Shown here: positions 17,632 through 26,469 of the stretch, piece after piece
How positions within the stretch are numbered: the stretch's first letter is position 1
Layout: every line of letters begins with the position of its first letter
From: Bacillota bacterium
Lineage (GTDB): Bacteria > Bacillota > Clostridia > Christensenellales > Aristaeellaceae
Reading direction: 5' to 3'
Length of the DNA stretch: 64,000 nucleotides
NCBI GenBank assembly: GCA_023421395.1
Contig: JAEZTL010000004.1
Span: 42,837 to 106,836, forward strand
Translations under genes and position numbers: made by a program
The notes under the pieces: model-generated
Told to the model about the DNA's origin: nothing
The model's input: only the letters and a program-made list of their open reading frames with translations
The model's database searches: none

Positions 17632-17868
17632 GGCTCCGCCCCTGCACCCCGCCAAAGGGACATTGTCCCTTTGGAATCCCTTACTCCGCCGCTGCGCGGC
17701 GGGGAACGGATTTATTTATACGCAAAAACTTTGCTCGCGCAAGCGGGGCTGGGCCCCCGTGCGGGCGACGGACAATATTCAATTCTTACCCAGTTTGGGA
17801 TTCTCAAGGGACATTGTCCCTTGAGCGGGGTCTGGGGCAGCGCCCCAGCGTACCCCGTCCCTCCCCCT
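17632..17868. repeat. Dispersed composite hairpin repeat, copy B
   Basis: Starts just after the helD stop with GGGGCTCCGCCCC, then CCAAAGGGACATTGTCCCTT and AATCCCTTACT. The interior has a CCGCCGC-TGC-GCGGCGG hairpin and a CCCCCGTGCGGGCGACGG box. It ends with GGGATT, CTCAAGGGACATTGTCCCTT and GGGGCAGCGCCCC. It lies between two genes of the same strand, so it may end helD transcripts. Confidence 0.85.
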
Positions 17869-17878
17869 CGGAGGCCAT

Positions 17879-18568
17879 ATGGAAGTGCTGTACTGCGACA
17901 ATCACATACTGGTGGCGGTGAAGCCGCCGAACATGCCCTCGCAGGCGGACGCCTCGGGGGATTTGGACATGCTCACGGAACTGAAGGGATATATTGGCAT
18001 AAAATACAAGAAACCGGGCAACGTATATCTGGGTCTGGTGCACCGGTTGGACCGTCCGGCGGGTGGCGTGATGGTGTTCGCGCGGACGAGCAAGGCGGCG
18101 GCGCGGCTGGGCGCGCAGTTTCAGGCGCACGCCCAGGGCAGGAAGTATCTGGCGGTGGTGGAAGGCGAGCTGCGCGAGGCGCGGACGCTCGTGGACTTTC
18201 TCGTCAAGGGCGCGGACGGCATGGTGCGCGTGGTCGGGGAGGACGCCCCGGGAGCGAAGCGCGCGGCGCTTGTGACCGTGCCGGTTATGGTACGGGACGG
18301 ACTGACGCTTGTGGATGTGGAGCTCATGACAGGGCGCGCCCACCAGATCCGCGTCCAGCATGCGCGCATCGGCCATCCGTTGTGGGGCGACATGCGCTAC
18401 GGGAACGGCGTGGCGGGCCGGCAGCTGGCGCTGTGGGCGTACAGCCTTTCGCTCCAGCACCCGACCCGTGACGAAATTTTGACATTTCAGTCAAAACCAC
18501 CGCGAAGCGGCGCGTGGGAGGCGTTTTATGATATCATTGTTGAGAGGTTCCCCGATGCGCAGGGGTAG
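17879..18568 (+). CDS. RluA-family 23S/tRNA pseudouridine synthase
   Basis: 229 residues, start preceded by TCGGAGG. The catalytic motif VHRLDRPAGGVMVFARTSKA carries the essential Asp of the RluA family; GRKYLAVVEG and TGRAHQIRVQHARIGHPLWGD are the other conserved blocks. No N-terminal S4 domain is present, so it is the short form. It isomerises uridine to pseudouridine in rRNA or tRNA; which site cannot be told. Its end overlaps the next gene by 14 bases. Confidence 0.93.
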   Translation: MEVLYCDNHILVAVKPPNMPSQADASGDLDMLTELKGYIGIKYKKPGNVYLGLVHRLDRPAGGVMVFARTSKAAARLGAQFQAHAQGRKYLAVVEGELREARTLVDFLVKGADGMVRVVGEDAPGAKRAALVTVPVMVRDGLTLVDVELMTGRAHQIRVQHARIGHPLWGDMRYGNGVAGRQLALWAYSLSLQHPTRDEILTFQSKPPRSGAWEAFYDIIVERFPDAQG

Positions 18569-18899
18569 CCGGGCCGCCATCGTGTTCGCGTGCTGCGTGC
18601 TGGCGATCCCCACGTGCGTACGCATGATGGATGGCTTCCGGGCCGAAAGTCTGGCGGCGTCCGTCGCCATGGGCGCGCTGCTGGGCGCGGTGCATGTGGC
18701 GGTCCGGCCCATCATCCGCATCCTGTCGATCCCCATCGGCTGCCTCACAATGGGCCTCATCCAGCCTGTTATCGACATCGCGCTTTTGTATGCGTGCGCG
18801 CATTTTGTGGAAGGATTTTCCATCCTAAACCCGCTGCACGCGCTGTTGGCGGTGATCCTCATCAACGCCGTCTGCGCCATCGCCGCGGGCAGGCATTGA
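18555..18899 (+). CDS. Small four-helix membrane protein, phage-holin-like family
   Basis: About 114 residues from ATG 18555, with GAGAGG 7 bases upstream; an earlier ATG at 18528 lies deeper in the preceding gene. Four hydrophobic segments are visible (about 5-20, 32-50, 55-80, 88-110). The block AVRPIIRILSIPIGCLTMGL then PVIDIALLY matches the bacterial 4-TM holin-like family (PF04020 type). Despite the family name these are usually housekeeping membrane proteins of unknown role. It overlaps the pseudouridine synthase gene, indicating an operon. Confidence 0.75.
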   Translation: MRRGSRAAIVFACCVLAIPTCVRMMDGFRAESLAASVAMGALLGAVHVAVRPIIRILSIPIGCLTMGLIQPVIDIALLYACAHFVEGFSILNPLHALLAVILINAVCAIAAGRH

Positions 18900-18986
18900 C
18901 GGCGCGGTCACAATAATACCGCAATTCGTTGCGGCAACATTGCCATGAGCCGCTTCGTCCAATCTCCTGATTATTGAGGTGCGCAC

Positions 18987-19523
18987 ATGAAACAAACTGC
19001 GGGCACATCCCGCCGCGAACAGCTCCGCGTCCTCGAGGACAGGCGGCTCGCCTTCGCGGAGCGGGTTCGGGGGGAGGGGTTCGACCCCGAGGATTCCCTC
19101 TACATACAGCGCGAAGGCGGCTTCTGGGGCTTGGCGCGCAACGGAGACGAGCGGTGCCTCCTCTACGGCCCCGGGCCGGGAGAAGACGCCGATTTTCGCG
19201 TGGACCGCTACCCGCCCGCCGCGCTCACGGTGGGCATGCTGCCCGTCCGGGTGGAATCCACGGGCCTGGGCGGCGCGTTCGGACTGGGCCAGAAGGGCGG
19301 CGAAGGGTTCACACTCGTCGTCCTCACGCCCGAGGGCGGGCGCGTCGAAATGACGCTCCTTTCCGACCTCGGCGCGCTTCTCGAAACCGACCGGCGGGAC
19401 AACGGGCTTCTCTCCCCCGTCCGCGCCCGCGGCGACGCCAACTTTGTCTGGCGCTTCCGCACGGCGGGCCGCGCGGAGGTGCGCGACGTGTGCGAAAGAT
19501 GGCGCGATCGCATGTCCCATTGA
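18987..19523 (+). CDS. Hypothetical protein of 178 residues
   Basis: Not recognised. Start MKQTAGTSRREQLRVLEDRRLAF has TTGAGGTG upstream. No signal peptide or membrane helix. It is rich in Gly and charged residues, with an alpha-helical N-terminus and a beta-rich middle (GGFWGLARNGDERCLLYGPG, GFTLVVLTPEGGRVEMTLLS). It stands between the holin-like gene and the L,D-transpeptidase on the same strand, separated by 87 and 114 bases, so it may be its own unit. Confidence 0.7.
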   Translation: MKQTAGTSRREQLRVLEDRRLAFAERVRGEGFDPEDSLYIQREGGFWGLARNGDERCLLYGPGPGEDADFRVDRYPPAALTVGMLPVRVESTGLGGAFGLGQKGGEGFTLVVLTPEGGRVEMTLLSDLGALLETDRRDNGLLSPVRARGDANFVWRFRTAGRAEVRDVCERWRDRMSH

Positions 19524-19549
19524 ACCAATTACAACGGGCGTCGCAATTT

Positions 19550-19616
19550 TTGGCATTATTTATGCCAGACATTGCATGAAACCACAACAGAGGTTGTTGC
19601 GTCTCATATACGCAAC
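19550..19616 (+). promoter_or_regulatory. Hairpins in the leader of the L,D-transpeptidase gene
   Basis: An AT-rich spacer between two + strand genes holds GGCAT-TATTT-ATGCC (19550-19564) and GTTGCGT-CTCATAT-ACGCAAC (19596-19616). Neither is followed by a T tract. They could be a weak terminator and a leader structure; no known riboswitch was recognised. Confidence 0.4.
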
Positions 19617-19637
19617 AAAAACACAGAGGTGCTCGAA

Positions 19638-21314
19638 ATGAAAGTAAAACTGCTTGCCGCGCTGCTTGCCGCGCTCATGACGCTGACCGCCTGCGGGTTC
19701 ATCGCCGTCGACGACGACGGGGAGACCGTGCTGAGCCGGGTCATGAGCGGGACGGCACACAGCGAGTCCCGAACGACGCCGACGCCTTCGGCGACACAGA
19801 CGACATACGCGGATGTCGAGATTCAGACGCGCCTGATCGAGCTCGGCTTTCTGACGGGAACCGCGGACGGAATATTCGGGCCGCGCTCCACAGAGGCGCT
19901 CAAGGCGTTCCAGACGTTCTGCGGCTTTGAGGCGACGGGCGAAAAGGACGAAAAGACGCTTGAAGTGCTTTTCGGCGACGAATCGGCGCTCCCCACCCCC
20001 TCCCCCACGCCGCTGGCCAACGGTGCGCGCGACGACGAGACGGTCACAACCGTCAAGGACATCCAGACAAGGCTCATCGAGCTTGACTACCTTACCGGCA
20101 CGGCCGACGGCATCTTCGGCGCGGGCACGGAGGCCGCCATTCGGGAATTCCAGGAAGCGAACGGCCTGACCGCAACCGGCGCGGCGGATGCGAATACCCT
20201 CGTCCAGCTGAACGCGGTTTCCGCCATTCCGAAGCCGACGCCGGAGCCGACCCCCCGGGCCAGAGGCGCCAAGGGCGACGAAATCAAGCTCATTCAGCAG
20301 GCTTTGCAGGTCATGGGCTTCATGAGCGGCTCGGCCGACGGCGATTTCGGCGGCGGAACCGAGACGGCGGTGAAACTCTATCAGCAGTACGTGCACGACC
20401 GGGAGGTCGCCTACTACGAGGCGAACCCCACCCCCTCCCCGACGCCCACCATCGCTCCGACCCCCGAACCCACTCTGGAGCCCACCGCGACCCCGGACGC
20501 GACGGCGGGCATCACGCTCTTGAATGAAACGGAGCAGCCCGAGGTAACGGACGAGCCCATCGGGACTGGCACCGAAGCTACCGTCGAGCCCACCCCGACG
20601 CCCTACGAGCCGGACGGCATCGTGACCGACGATCTCATGGCGGACATCATCTCCATGAAAAACGTCACCCTCTACGTCGAGGATCTCGCGCGCGGCGCGG
20701 CGACCAACGCGGACGAGGTGACGCGCCTCCAGCGCAGGCTTGCGTCCCTCTGGTACCTCTCCAGCTACAACGGCATCGACGGCCAGTTTGGCGCGGGCAC
20801 CGAGGCCGCCATCAAGTACTTCCAGAAGCGCAACAGCCTCGAGCAGACCGGTGTCGCGGACGAGGCCACCCAGCGGCTGATGTATTCCTCCGCCGCCATC
20901 AAGTCCGACCGTCCCGCGAACCCCTACAAGGTCAAGATTTCCGTGGCTGACCAGAAGGTGTACGTCTATGAATGGGTCGCGGGCGACTATACGAAGCTTG
21001 TGAAGTCCATGGTCTGCTCCACCGGCACCAAGACCAATCCCACCCCCTACGGCACATGGGCCGCGGGCGGGCCTGTGGGCAGGTGGTACTACTTCAAGGA
21101 ATTTGACTGCTGGGCCCAGTATGGCTACGTCATCGTGGGAGGCATCATGTTCCATTCGGTGCTCTACGACGAGAAGGACACCGACACCCTCCGCCAGGGC
21201 TCCGTCAACGCCCTCGGCTCCCGCGCCTCCCACGGCTGCATCCGCCTCAAGGTGGACGACGCCAAGTGGATCTACAACAACTGCGCGGCAGGCACGCTGG
21301 TGACGGTGTACTAA
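19638..21314 (+). CDS. L,D-transpeptidase lipoprotein with four peptidoglycan-binding modules
   Basis: 558 residues from ATG 19638 (AGAGGTG upstream). Signal sequence MKVKLLAALLAALMTLTACG ends in a lipobox, so the protein is anchored outside the membrane. Four PG_binding_1 modules are seen, each with a DGIFG/DGDFG/DGQFG-type signature (for example RLIELGFLTGTADGIFG), joined by Pro/Thr linkers (PTPSPTP, PTPEPTP). The C-terminal YkuD domain carries the catalytic SHGCIRL motif with Cys near 534. It should form 3-3 cross-links or attach ligands to peptidoglycan. The C-terminal four-module layout with one module next to YkuD resembles wall and spore-cortex remodelling enzymes. Confidence 0.92.
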   Translation: MKVKLLAALLAALMTLTACGFIAVDDDGETVLSRVMSGTAHSESRTTPTPSATQTTYADVEIQTRLIELGFLTGTADGIFGPRSTEALKAFQTFCGFEATGEKDEKTLEVLFGDESALPTPSPTPLANGARDDETVTTVKDIQTRLIELDYLTGTADGIFGAGTEAAIREFQEANGLTATGAADANTLVQLNAVSAIPKPTPEPTPRARGAKGDEIKLIQQALQVMGFMSGSADGDFGGGTETAVKLYQQYVHDREVAYYEANPTPSPTPTIAPTPEPTLEPTATPDATAGITLLNETEQPEVTDEPIGTGTEATVEPTPTPYEPDGIVTDDLMADIISMKNVTLYVEDLARGAATNADEVTRLQRRLASLWYLSSYNGIDGQFGAGTEAAIKYFQKRNSLEQTGVADEATQRLMYSSAAIKSDRPANPYKVKISVADQKVYVYEWVAGDYTKLVKSMVCSTGTKTNPTPYGTWAAGGPVGRWYYFKEFDCWAQYGYVIVGGIMFHSVLYDEKDTDTLRQGSVNALGSRASHGCIRLKVDDAKWIYNNCAAGTLVTVY

Positions 21315-21327
21315 CCGGGAAGGGAAA

Positions 21328-21640
21328 GACGGCCGGGGGGCTCCGCCCCCGCACCCCCAGCGGCGTACCGATTGAATCGAGATTCAATCGGTGCGGTCGC
21401 ACGGCAGCTTCGCCGTGGGCGAAGCTGGTCCCTACGGGACTGAATTTGACGCATTCCATGCGGCAAATTCACCGAAGCGACTTGGCTTGCCTCCGGCAAG
21501 CCAACCTCCAAGGGACATTGTCCCTTTGGAATCCCATACTGATTGTGGGAAAAATCCATACTGTCCGTCGACGGCGCGGGGGGCCCAAACCCCACGCCGT
21601 CGATTTTTACGTTGGCGTGCGCATACACTGGGGTGGGGGT
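21328..21640. repeat. Dispersed composite hairpin repeat, copy C (chain of hairpins)
   Basis: About 310 bases made almost entirely of successive hairpins: GGGGGC/GCCCCC (21335-21349), ACCGATTGAAT/ATTCAATCGGT (21367-21392), CAGCTTCGCC/GGCGAAGCTG (21405-21427), GTCCC/GGGAC (21428-21440), GAATTTG...CAAATTC (21442-21470), TTGGCTTGCC/GGCAAGCCAA (21482-21504) and CCAAGGGACA/GTCCCTTTGG (21508-21529). Then follow AATCCCATACT and the GC core (CGTCGACGGCGCGGGG/CCCCACGCCGTCG, near 21565-21605). No gene is supported in this interval. Confidence 0.85.
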
Positions 21641-21646
21641 GGGGGC

Positions 21647-22330
21647 ATGGAGCATGGGGTTGCGGTGATCAGGCGGAGCGAAAAGCGGTCGCGGTACTAT
21701 GACCGCGTCCGCGTTTTGACGTGCGCGGCCGCGTATCCGGAATTTATGTCGCGGAATTTTCCATGGGTTCTCAATCGGATCAATCAGGAGTACCGACGCG
21801 GAATGGAGGCGTTCTTCCGCCAATTCTTCACCGAGCTTTACCCGGCCGCCGTGGAATGGTACCTCGAGTCCTCGCGCAACGGGTATCTGTTCACGCCCTA
21901 CGAGGCGGAGATGAGCTACACCGTCACCTATAACCGACGCTGCGCCATCAGCCTGTATTTCGACAGCTACCAGTTTACCGGCGGGGCGCACGGCAACACG
22001 GTCCGGACGAGCGACACCTGGAACCTGAACAAGGGGACCCGGATGCGGCTTTCGGATTTCTTTCAGGCGGAGAGCGATTATCACGCCTACATACTCGAAA
22101 AGATCGACGCGCGGATTGCGGAGATGATCGCGGCGGGAAACGACATCTTTTTCGGCGATCCCAACGAACTCGCCCGCGATTATTTTGACGAGCAAAATTT
22201 TTATCTCACCGCCGATGGGATCGTCATTTACTATGGGCTTTACACCGTCGCGCCTTACGCCAGCGGAATTGTGGAATTTTTGATTCCCTGGGCGAAGGGC
22301 GAAGTCATCCGGCCGAGCTGCGAAATCTGA
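21647..22330 (+). CDS. DUF3298/RsiV-C-like domain protein
   Basis: 227 residues from ATG 21647, preceded by GGGTGGGGGTGGGGG; the longer open frame through repeat C is rejected. The core VTYNRRCAISLYFDSYQFTGGAHGNT then TWNLNKGTRMRLSDFF is typical of the DUF3298 domain found at the C-terminus of RsiV anti-sigma factors and in secreted proteins. Unlike RsiV there is no visible membrane helix, zinc-finger-like N-terminus or signal peptide, so the domain may act in the cytoplasm or be exported by an unknown route. Confidence 0.8.
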   Translation: MEHGVAVIRRSEKRSRYYDRVRVLTCAAAYPEFMSRNFPWVLNRINQEYRRGMEAFFRQFFTELYPAAVEWYLESSRNGYLFTPYEAEMSYTVTYNRRCAISLYFDSYQFTGGAHGNTVRTSDTWNLNKGTRMRLSDFFQAESDYHAYILEKIDARIAEMIAAGNDIFFGDPNELARDYFDEQNFYLTADGIVIYYGLYTVAPYASGIVEFLIPWAKGEVIRPSCEI

Positions 22331-22401
22331 GCGCATTCCACATCTTCCCATCATCCGCGCCTCCCGTTTCGGGCATATTAGCCGGGACGGGAGCTGATTT
22401 T

Positions 22402-23061
22402 ATGACGATTGGACTTATTCTATTAATCATCACCGGGCTTCTGATCGCCTTCGGCGTGGGCCAGAGGGTGCTGGACAGACTGAGGCTCACGGACGCGCAG
22501 GCATACGTGTTCATCGCGCTCATCATCGGGCTGGGCTTCGTGCCCAACATCCCGCTGGGGCCGGTTGAGGTGAACCTCGGCGGCTGCGTCATCCCGCTGA
22601 TCCTGAGCGTCTACCTGTTCATCAAGGCGGATACCGCCTGGGAAAGGTGGCGCGCGATCATCGCGTCGGTGGTGACGGGCGCGGCCATCTGGGCGCTGAT
22701 GCGGTTTTTGCCCAACGAGCCGGAAAAGATGCCCTTCGATCCCAACTGGATCTACGGCGTCGCGGCGGCGGTCATCGCCTACGTCCTGGGCCGTTCGCGC
22801 CGCTGCGCGTTCATCGGCGGCGTGATGGGCGTTCTGCTGGCGCAGACCGCTTCCCTCATTCCCGTGTGGAACGCGGGCGTGAACCAGTCTTTGGTGCTGG
22901 GCGGCGCGGGAGCCTTTGACACGGTGGTGATCGCGGGCTTTCTGGGCGTGATCCTCGCAGAGCTCGTGGGCGAAATCTTCGAGCGCATCAAGCGCGGCAA
23001 CAAAAAGCCCACGCGCGAGTTCAAGGACGGCGACTTTGTGAAGGAGGAGCACCGCAAATGA
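22402..23061 (+). CDS. DUF1614-like membrane protein
   Basis: 219 residues with six to seven hydrophobic segments, beginning MTIGLILLIITGLLIAFGVG. Features LGFVPNIPLGPVEVNLGGCVIP and RCAFIGGVMGVLLAQT recall the DUF1614 family, which recurs near sporulation genes in Clostridia. Its last codons overlap the spoIIP start by 4 bases (ATGA), so the two are coupled and may work together. The C-terminal tail (KRGNKKPTREFKDGDFVKEEHRK) is cytoplasmic and charged. Function unknown. Confidence 0.75.
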   Translation: MTIGLILLIITGLLIAFGVGQRVLDRLRLTDAQAYVFIALIIGLGFVPNIPLGPVEVNLGGCVIPLILSVYLFIKADTAWERWRAIIASVVTGAAIWALMRFLPNEPEKMPFDPNWIYGVAAAVIAYVLGRSRRCAFIGGVMGVLLAQTASLIPVWNAGVNQSLVLGGAGAFDTVVIAGFLGVILAELVGEIFERIKRGNKKPTREFKDGDFVKEEHRK

Positions 23062-24179
23062 AAAAATTCGCGTTGGCCTTCGCCTTTATGGTAGCGGTTT
23101 CGGGCTTCTTCGCGCCCGTGGCCGCGGCGTCCGGCGTCCTTGACGAGACCCTCGAAACCGACGGCGACTGTATCTATTCTCTCTATTCCGAGGACGGGGA
23201 ATTCCTTACCATGCGCGCCGCGCGCATGTACGTGGACGACGAGTACATCGCGGGGGACGACAGGCACTTCCAGATCACGCGCGTCGACGACGAAAAGTGC
23301 GAGGCCTACGCGGAGTATTTGGGCATCGACAGGGCGGAGGCCATGACCGGCGACGAAGCGCAGGCCGTTTTCGCGGCGCTGGCGGAGGCGTCCGGCGGCA
23401 CAAAGACCATCGCCATGTACTCCACCCACTCGGACGAATCCTACGTGCCCAACGACGGCGACTATTCCAAGCTCAAGAACGCGGGCATCTACGACGTAGG
23501 CGAGGCCTTTAAAAAGGCGTTGGAGGAGAAGGGCATCAACGTCACCTACTCCGAAAAAACCTTCCTTCCCCATGACACGGGCGCGTACTCGCGCTCGCGC
23601 TCCACGGCGGTGGAGCTTCTGAAAAAGAGCCCCGACGCGCTCTTTGACATCCACAGGGACGCCGTGCCCGCCTCCCAGTACGACACCACGGTGAACGGCA
23701 CCGAGATGAGCAAGGTTCGTTTGTTCGTCGGAAAGCGCAACCAGAATTCCGACGCCAACAAGTCCTTTGCCAAGACCATCAAGGCCACCGCCGACGAAAA
23801 GTACCCGGGGCTCGTCAAGGACATCTATATGGGCAAGGGCAACTACAACCAGGAGCTCTATCCCAAGGCGCTGCTCTTCGAGTTCGGCACCCACGAGATC
23901 AACAAGGACCTGGTCATCAAGTCCACCTCGTACATGGCGGACGTGGTGAACACCGTGCTCTATGGCGGGGAAACCGCTCAGGCAAGCGAAAAGGCGACCC
24001 AGAAAGAAACGTCCAAGGGCTCGTGGAAGGGCATCGCGTGGGTCGTGGGCATCGCGATCGTGGCGGCCGCCGTATTCGCCTTCTTCCAGACGGGCAAGTT
24101 CGGGGGCGCGTGGGACAAACTCAAGCACACCACCAGCGAGCTGACCGGCGGTTCGGCGGGCAAGCGGAACAAAAAATAG
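23058..24179 (+). CDS. spoIIP: Stage II sporulation protein P-like peptidoglycan hydrolase
   Basis: 373 residues. An N-terminal signal sequence (FALAFAFMVAVSGFFAPVAA) is followed by the SpoIIP catalytic region with MYSTHSDESYVPNDG, LFDIHRDAVP and LLFEFGTHEINKD, which carry the zinc-binding and catalytic His/Glu residues. In endospore formers SpoIIP is an amidase and endopeptidase that drives septal thinning and engulfment. A C-terminal membrane helix (WVVGIAIVAAAVFAFF, about 327-345) follows, whereas the Bacillus protein is anchored N-terminally. It is coupled to the upstream DUF1614-like gene and ends at a terminator. Confidence 0.9.
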   Translation: MKKFALAFAFMVAVSGFFAPVAAASGVLDETLETDGDCIYSLYSEDGEFLTMRAARMYVDDEYIAGDDRHFQITRVDDEKCEAYAEYLGIDRAEAMTGDEAQAVFAALAEASGGTKTIAMYSTHSDESYVPNDGDYSKLKNAGIYDVGEAFKKALEEKGINVTYSEKTFLPHDTGAYSRSRSTAVELLKKSPDALFDIHRDAVPASQYDTTVNGTEMSKVRLFVGKRNQNSDANKSFAKTIKATADEKYPGLVKDIYMGKGNYNQELYPKALLFEFGTHEINKDLVIKSTSYMADVVNTVLYGGETAQASEKATQKETSKGSWKGIAWVVGIAIVAAAVFAFFQTGKFGGAWDKLKHTTSELTGGSAGKRNKK

Positions 24180-24190
24180 TTTGGATTTCA

Positions 24191-24224
24191 GGCTGCGGAC
24201 GACGTGATCGTCCGCGGCCTTTTT
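24191..24224 (+). terminator. Rho-independent terminator after spoIIP
   Basis: GGCTGCGGACGA pairs with TCGTCCGCGGCC around a CGTGA loop and is followed by TTTTT, 12 bases after the spoIIP stop. It separates the sporulation pair from gyrB. Confidence 0.85.
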
Positions 24225-24273
24225 CCGCGTTTTTCATTCTGTTGGAAGCACCTGTTAAAACTCGCGTTTTCGC

Positions 24274-24302
24274 TTTATAACTGTGCAAAAAAGTGATATA
24301 AT
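24274..24302 (+). promoter_or_regulatory. Probable gyrB promoter
   Basis: A perfect TATAAT at 24297-24302 lies in an AT-rich stretch 36 bases before the gyrB start. A TTTATA 17 bases further up is a weak -35, so the -35 assignment is uncertain. GAGGAG precedes the gyrB ATG. Confidence 0.5.
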
Positions 24303-24337
24303 AATATAGTAGGAAAATTTACTCGAGGAGTGCTTGA

Positions 24338-26269
<1,932 letters not shown>

Positions 26270-26440
26270 CGGGGAGAACGCCGGGGCTCCGCCCCGGACC
26301 CCGCTCAAGGGCTGACGCCCTTGAGAATCCCATGCCGGGTTGAGGGAAATTGCGGATTCGTTCCCCATATGGGGATTCCAAAGGGGTTCAGTCCCTTTGG
26401 CGGGGGTCCGGGGGCAGCGCCCCCGGCGTCGCCCCGGCGC
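26270..26440. repeat. Dispersed hairpin repeat, copy D (short, between gyrB and gyrA)
   Basis: The shortest two-ended copy: leader GAGAACGCC, GGGGCTCCGCCCC, CTCAAGGGC/GCCCTTGAG, AATCCCATGC, about 35 interior bases, then ATGGGGATT, CCAAAGGGG/CCCTTTGG and GGGGGCAGCGCCCCC. It lacks the GC core hairpin. It interrupts the gyrB-gyrA pair and leaves only 30 bases before the gyrA start, so gyrA must be read through it or from a promoter inside it. Confidence 0.85.
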
Positions 26441-26469
26441 TACTTCTACGTTGAAGGGAGACCAAGCCC

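Noticed and set aside
18555..18899. Prophage remnant suggested by the holin-like protein
   Set aside because: The four-helix holin-like family occurs widely as a chromosomal gene, and no other phage gene lies nearby.
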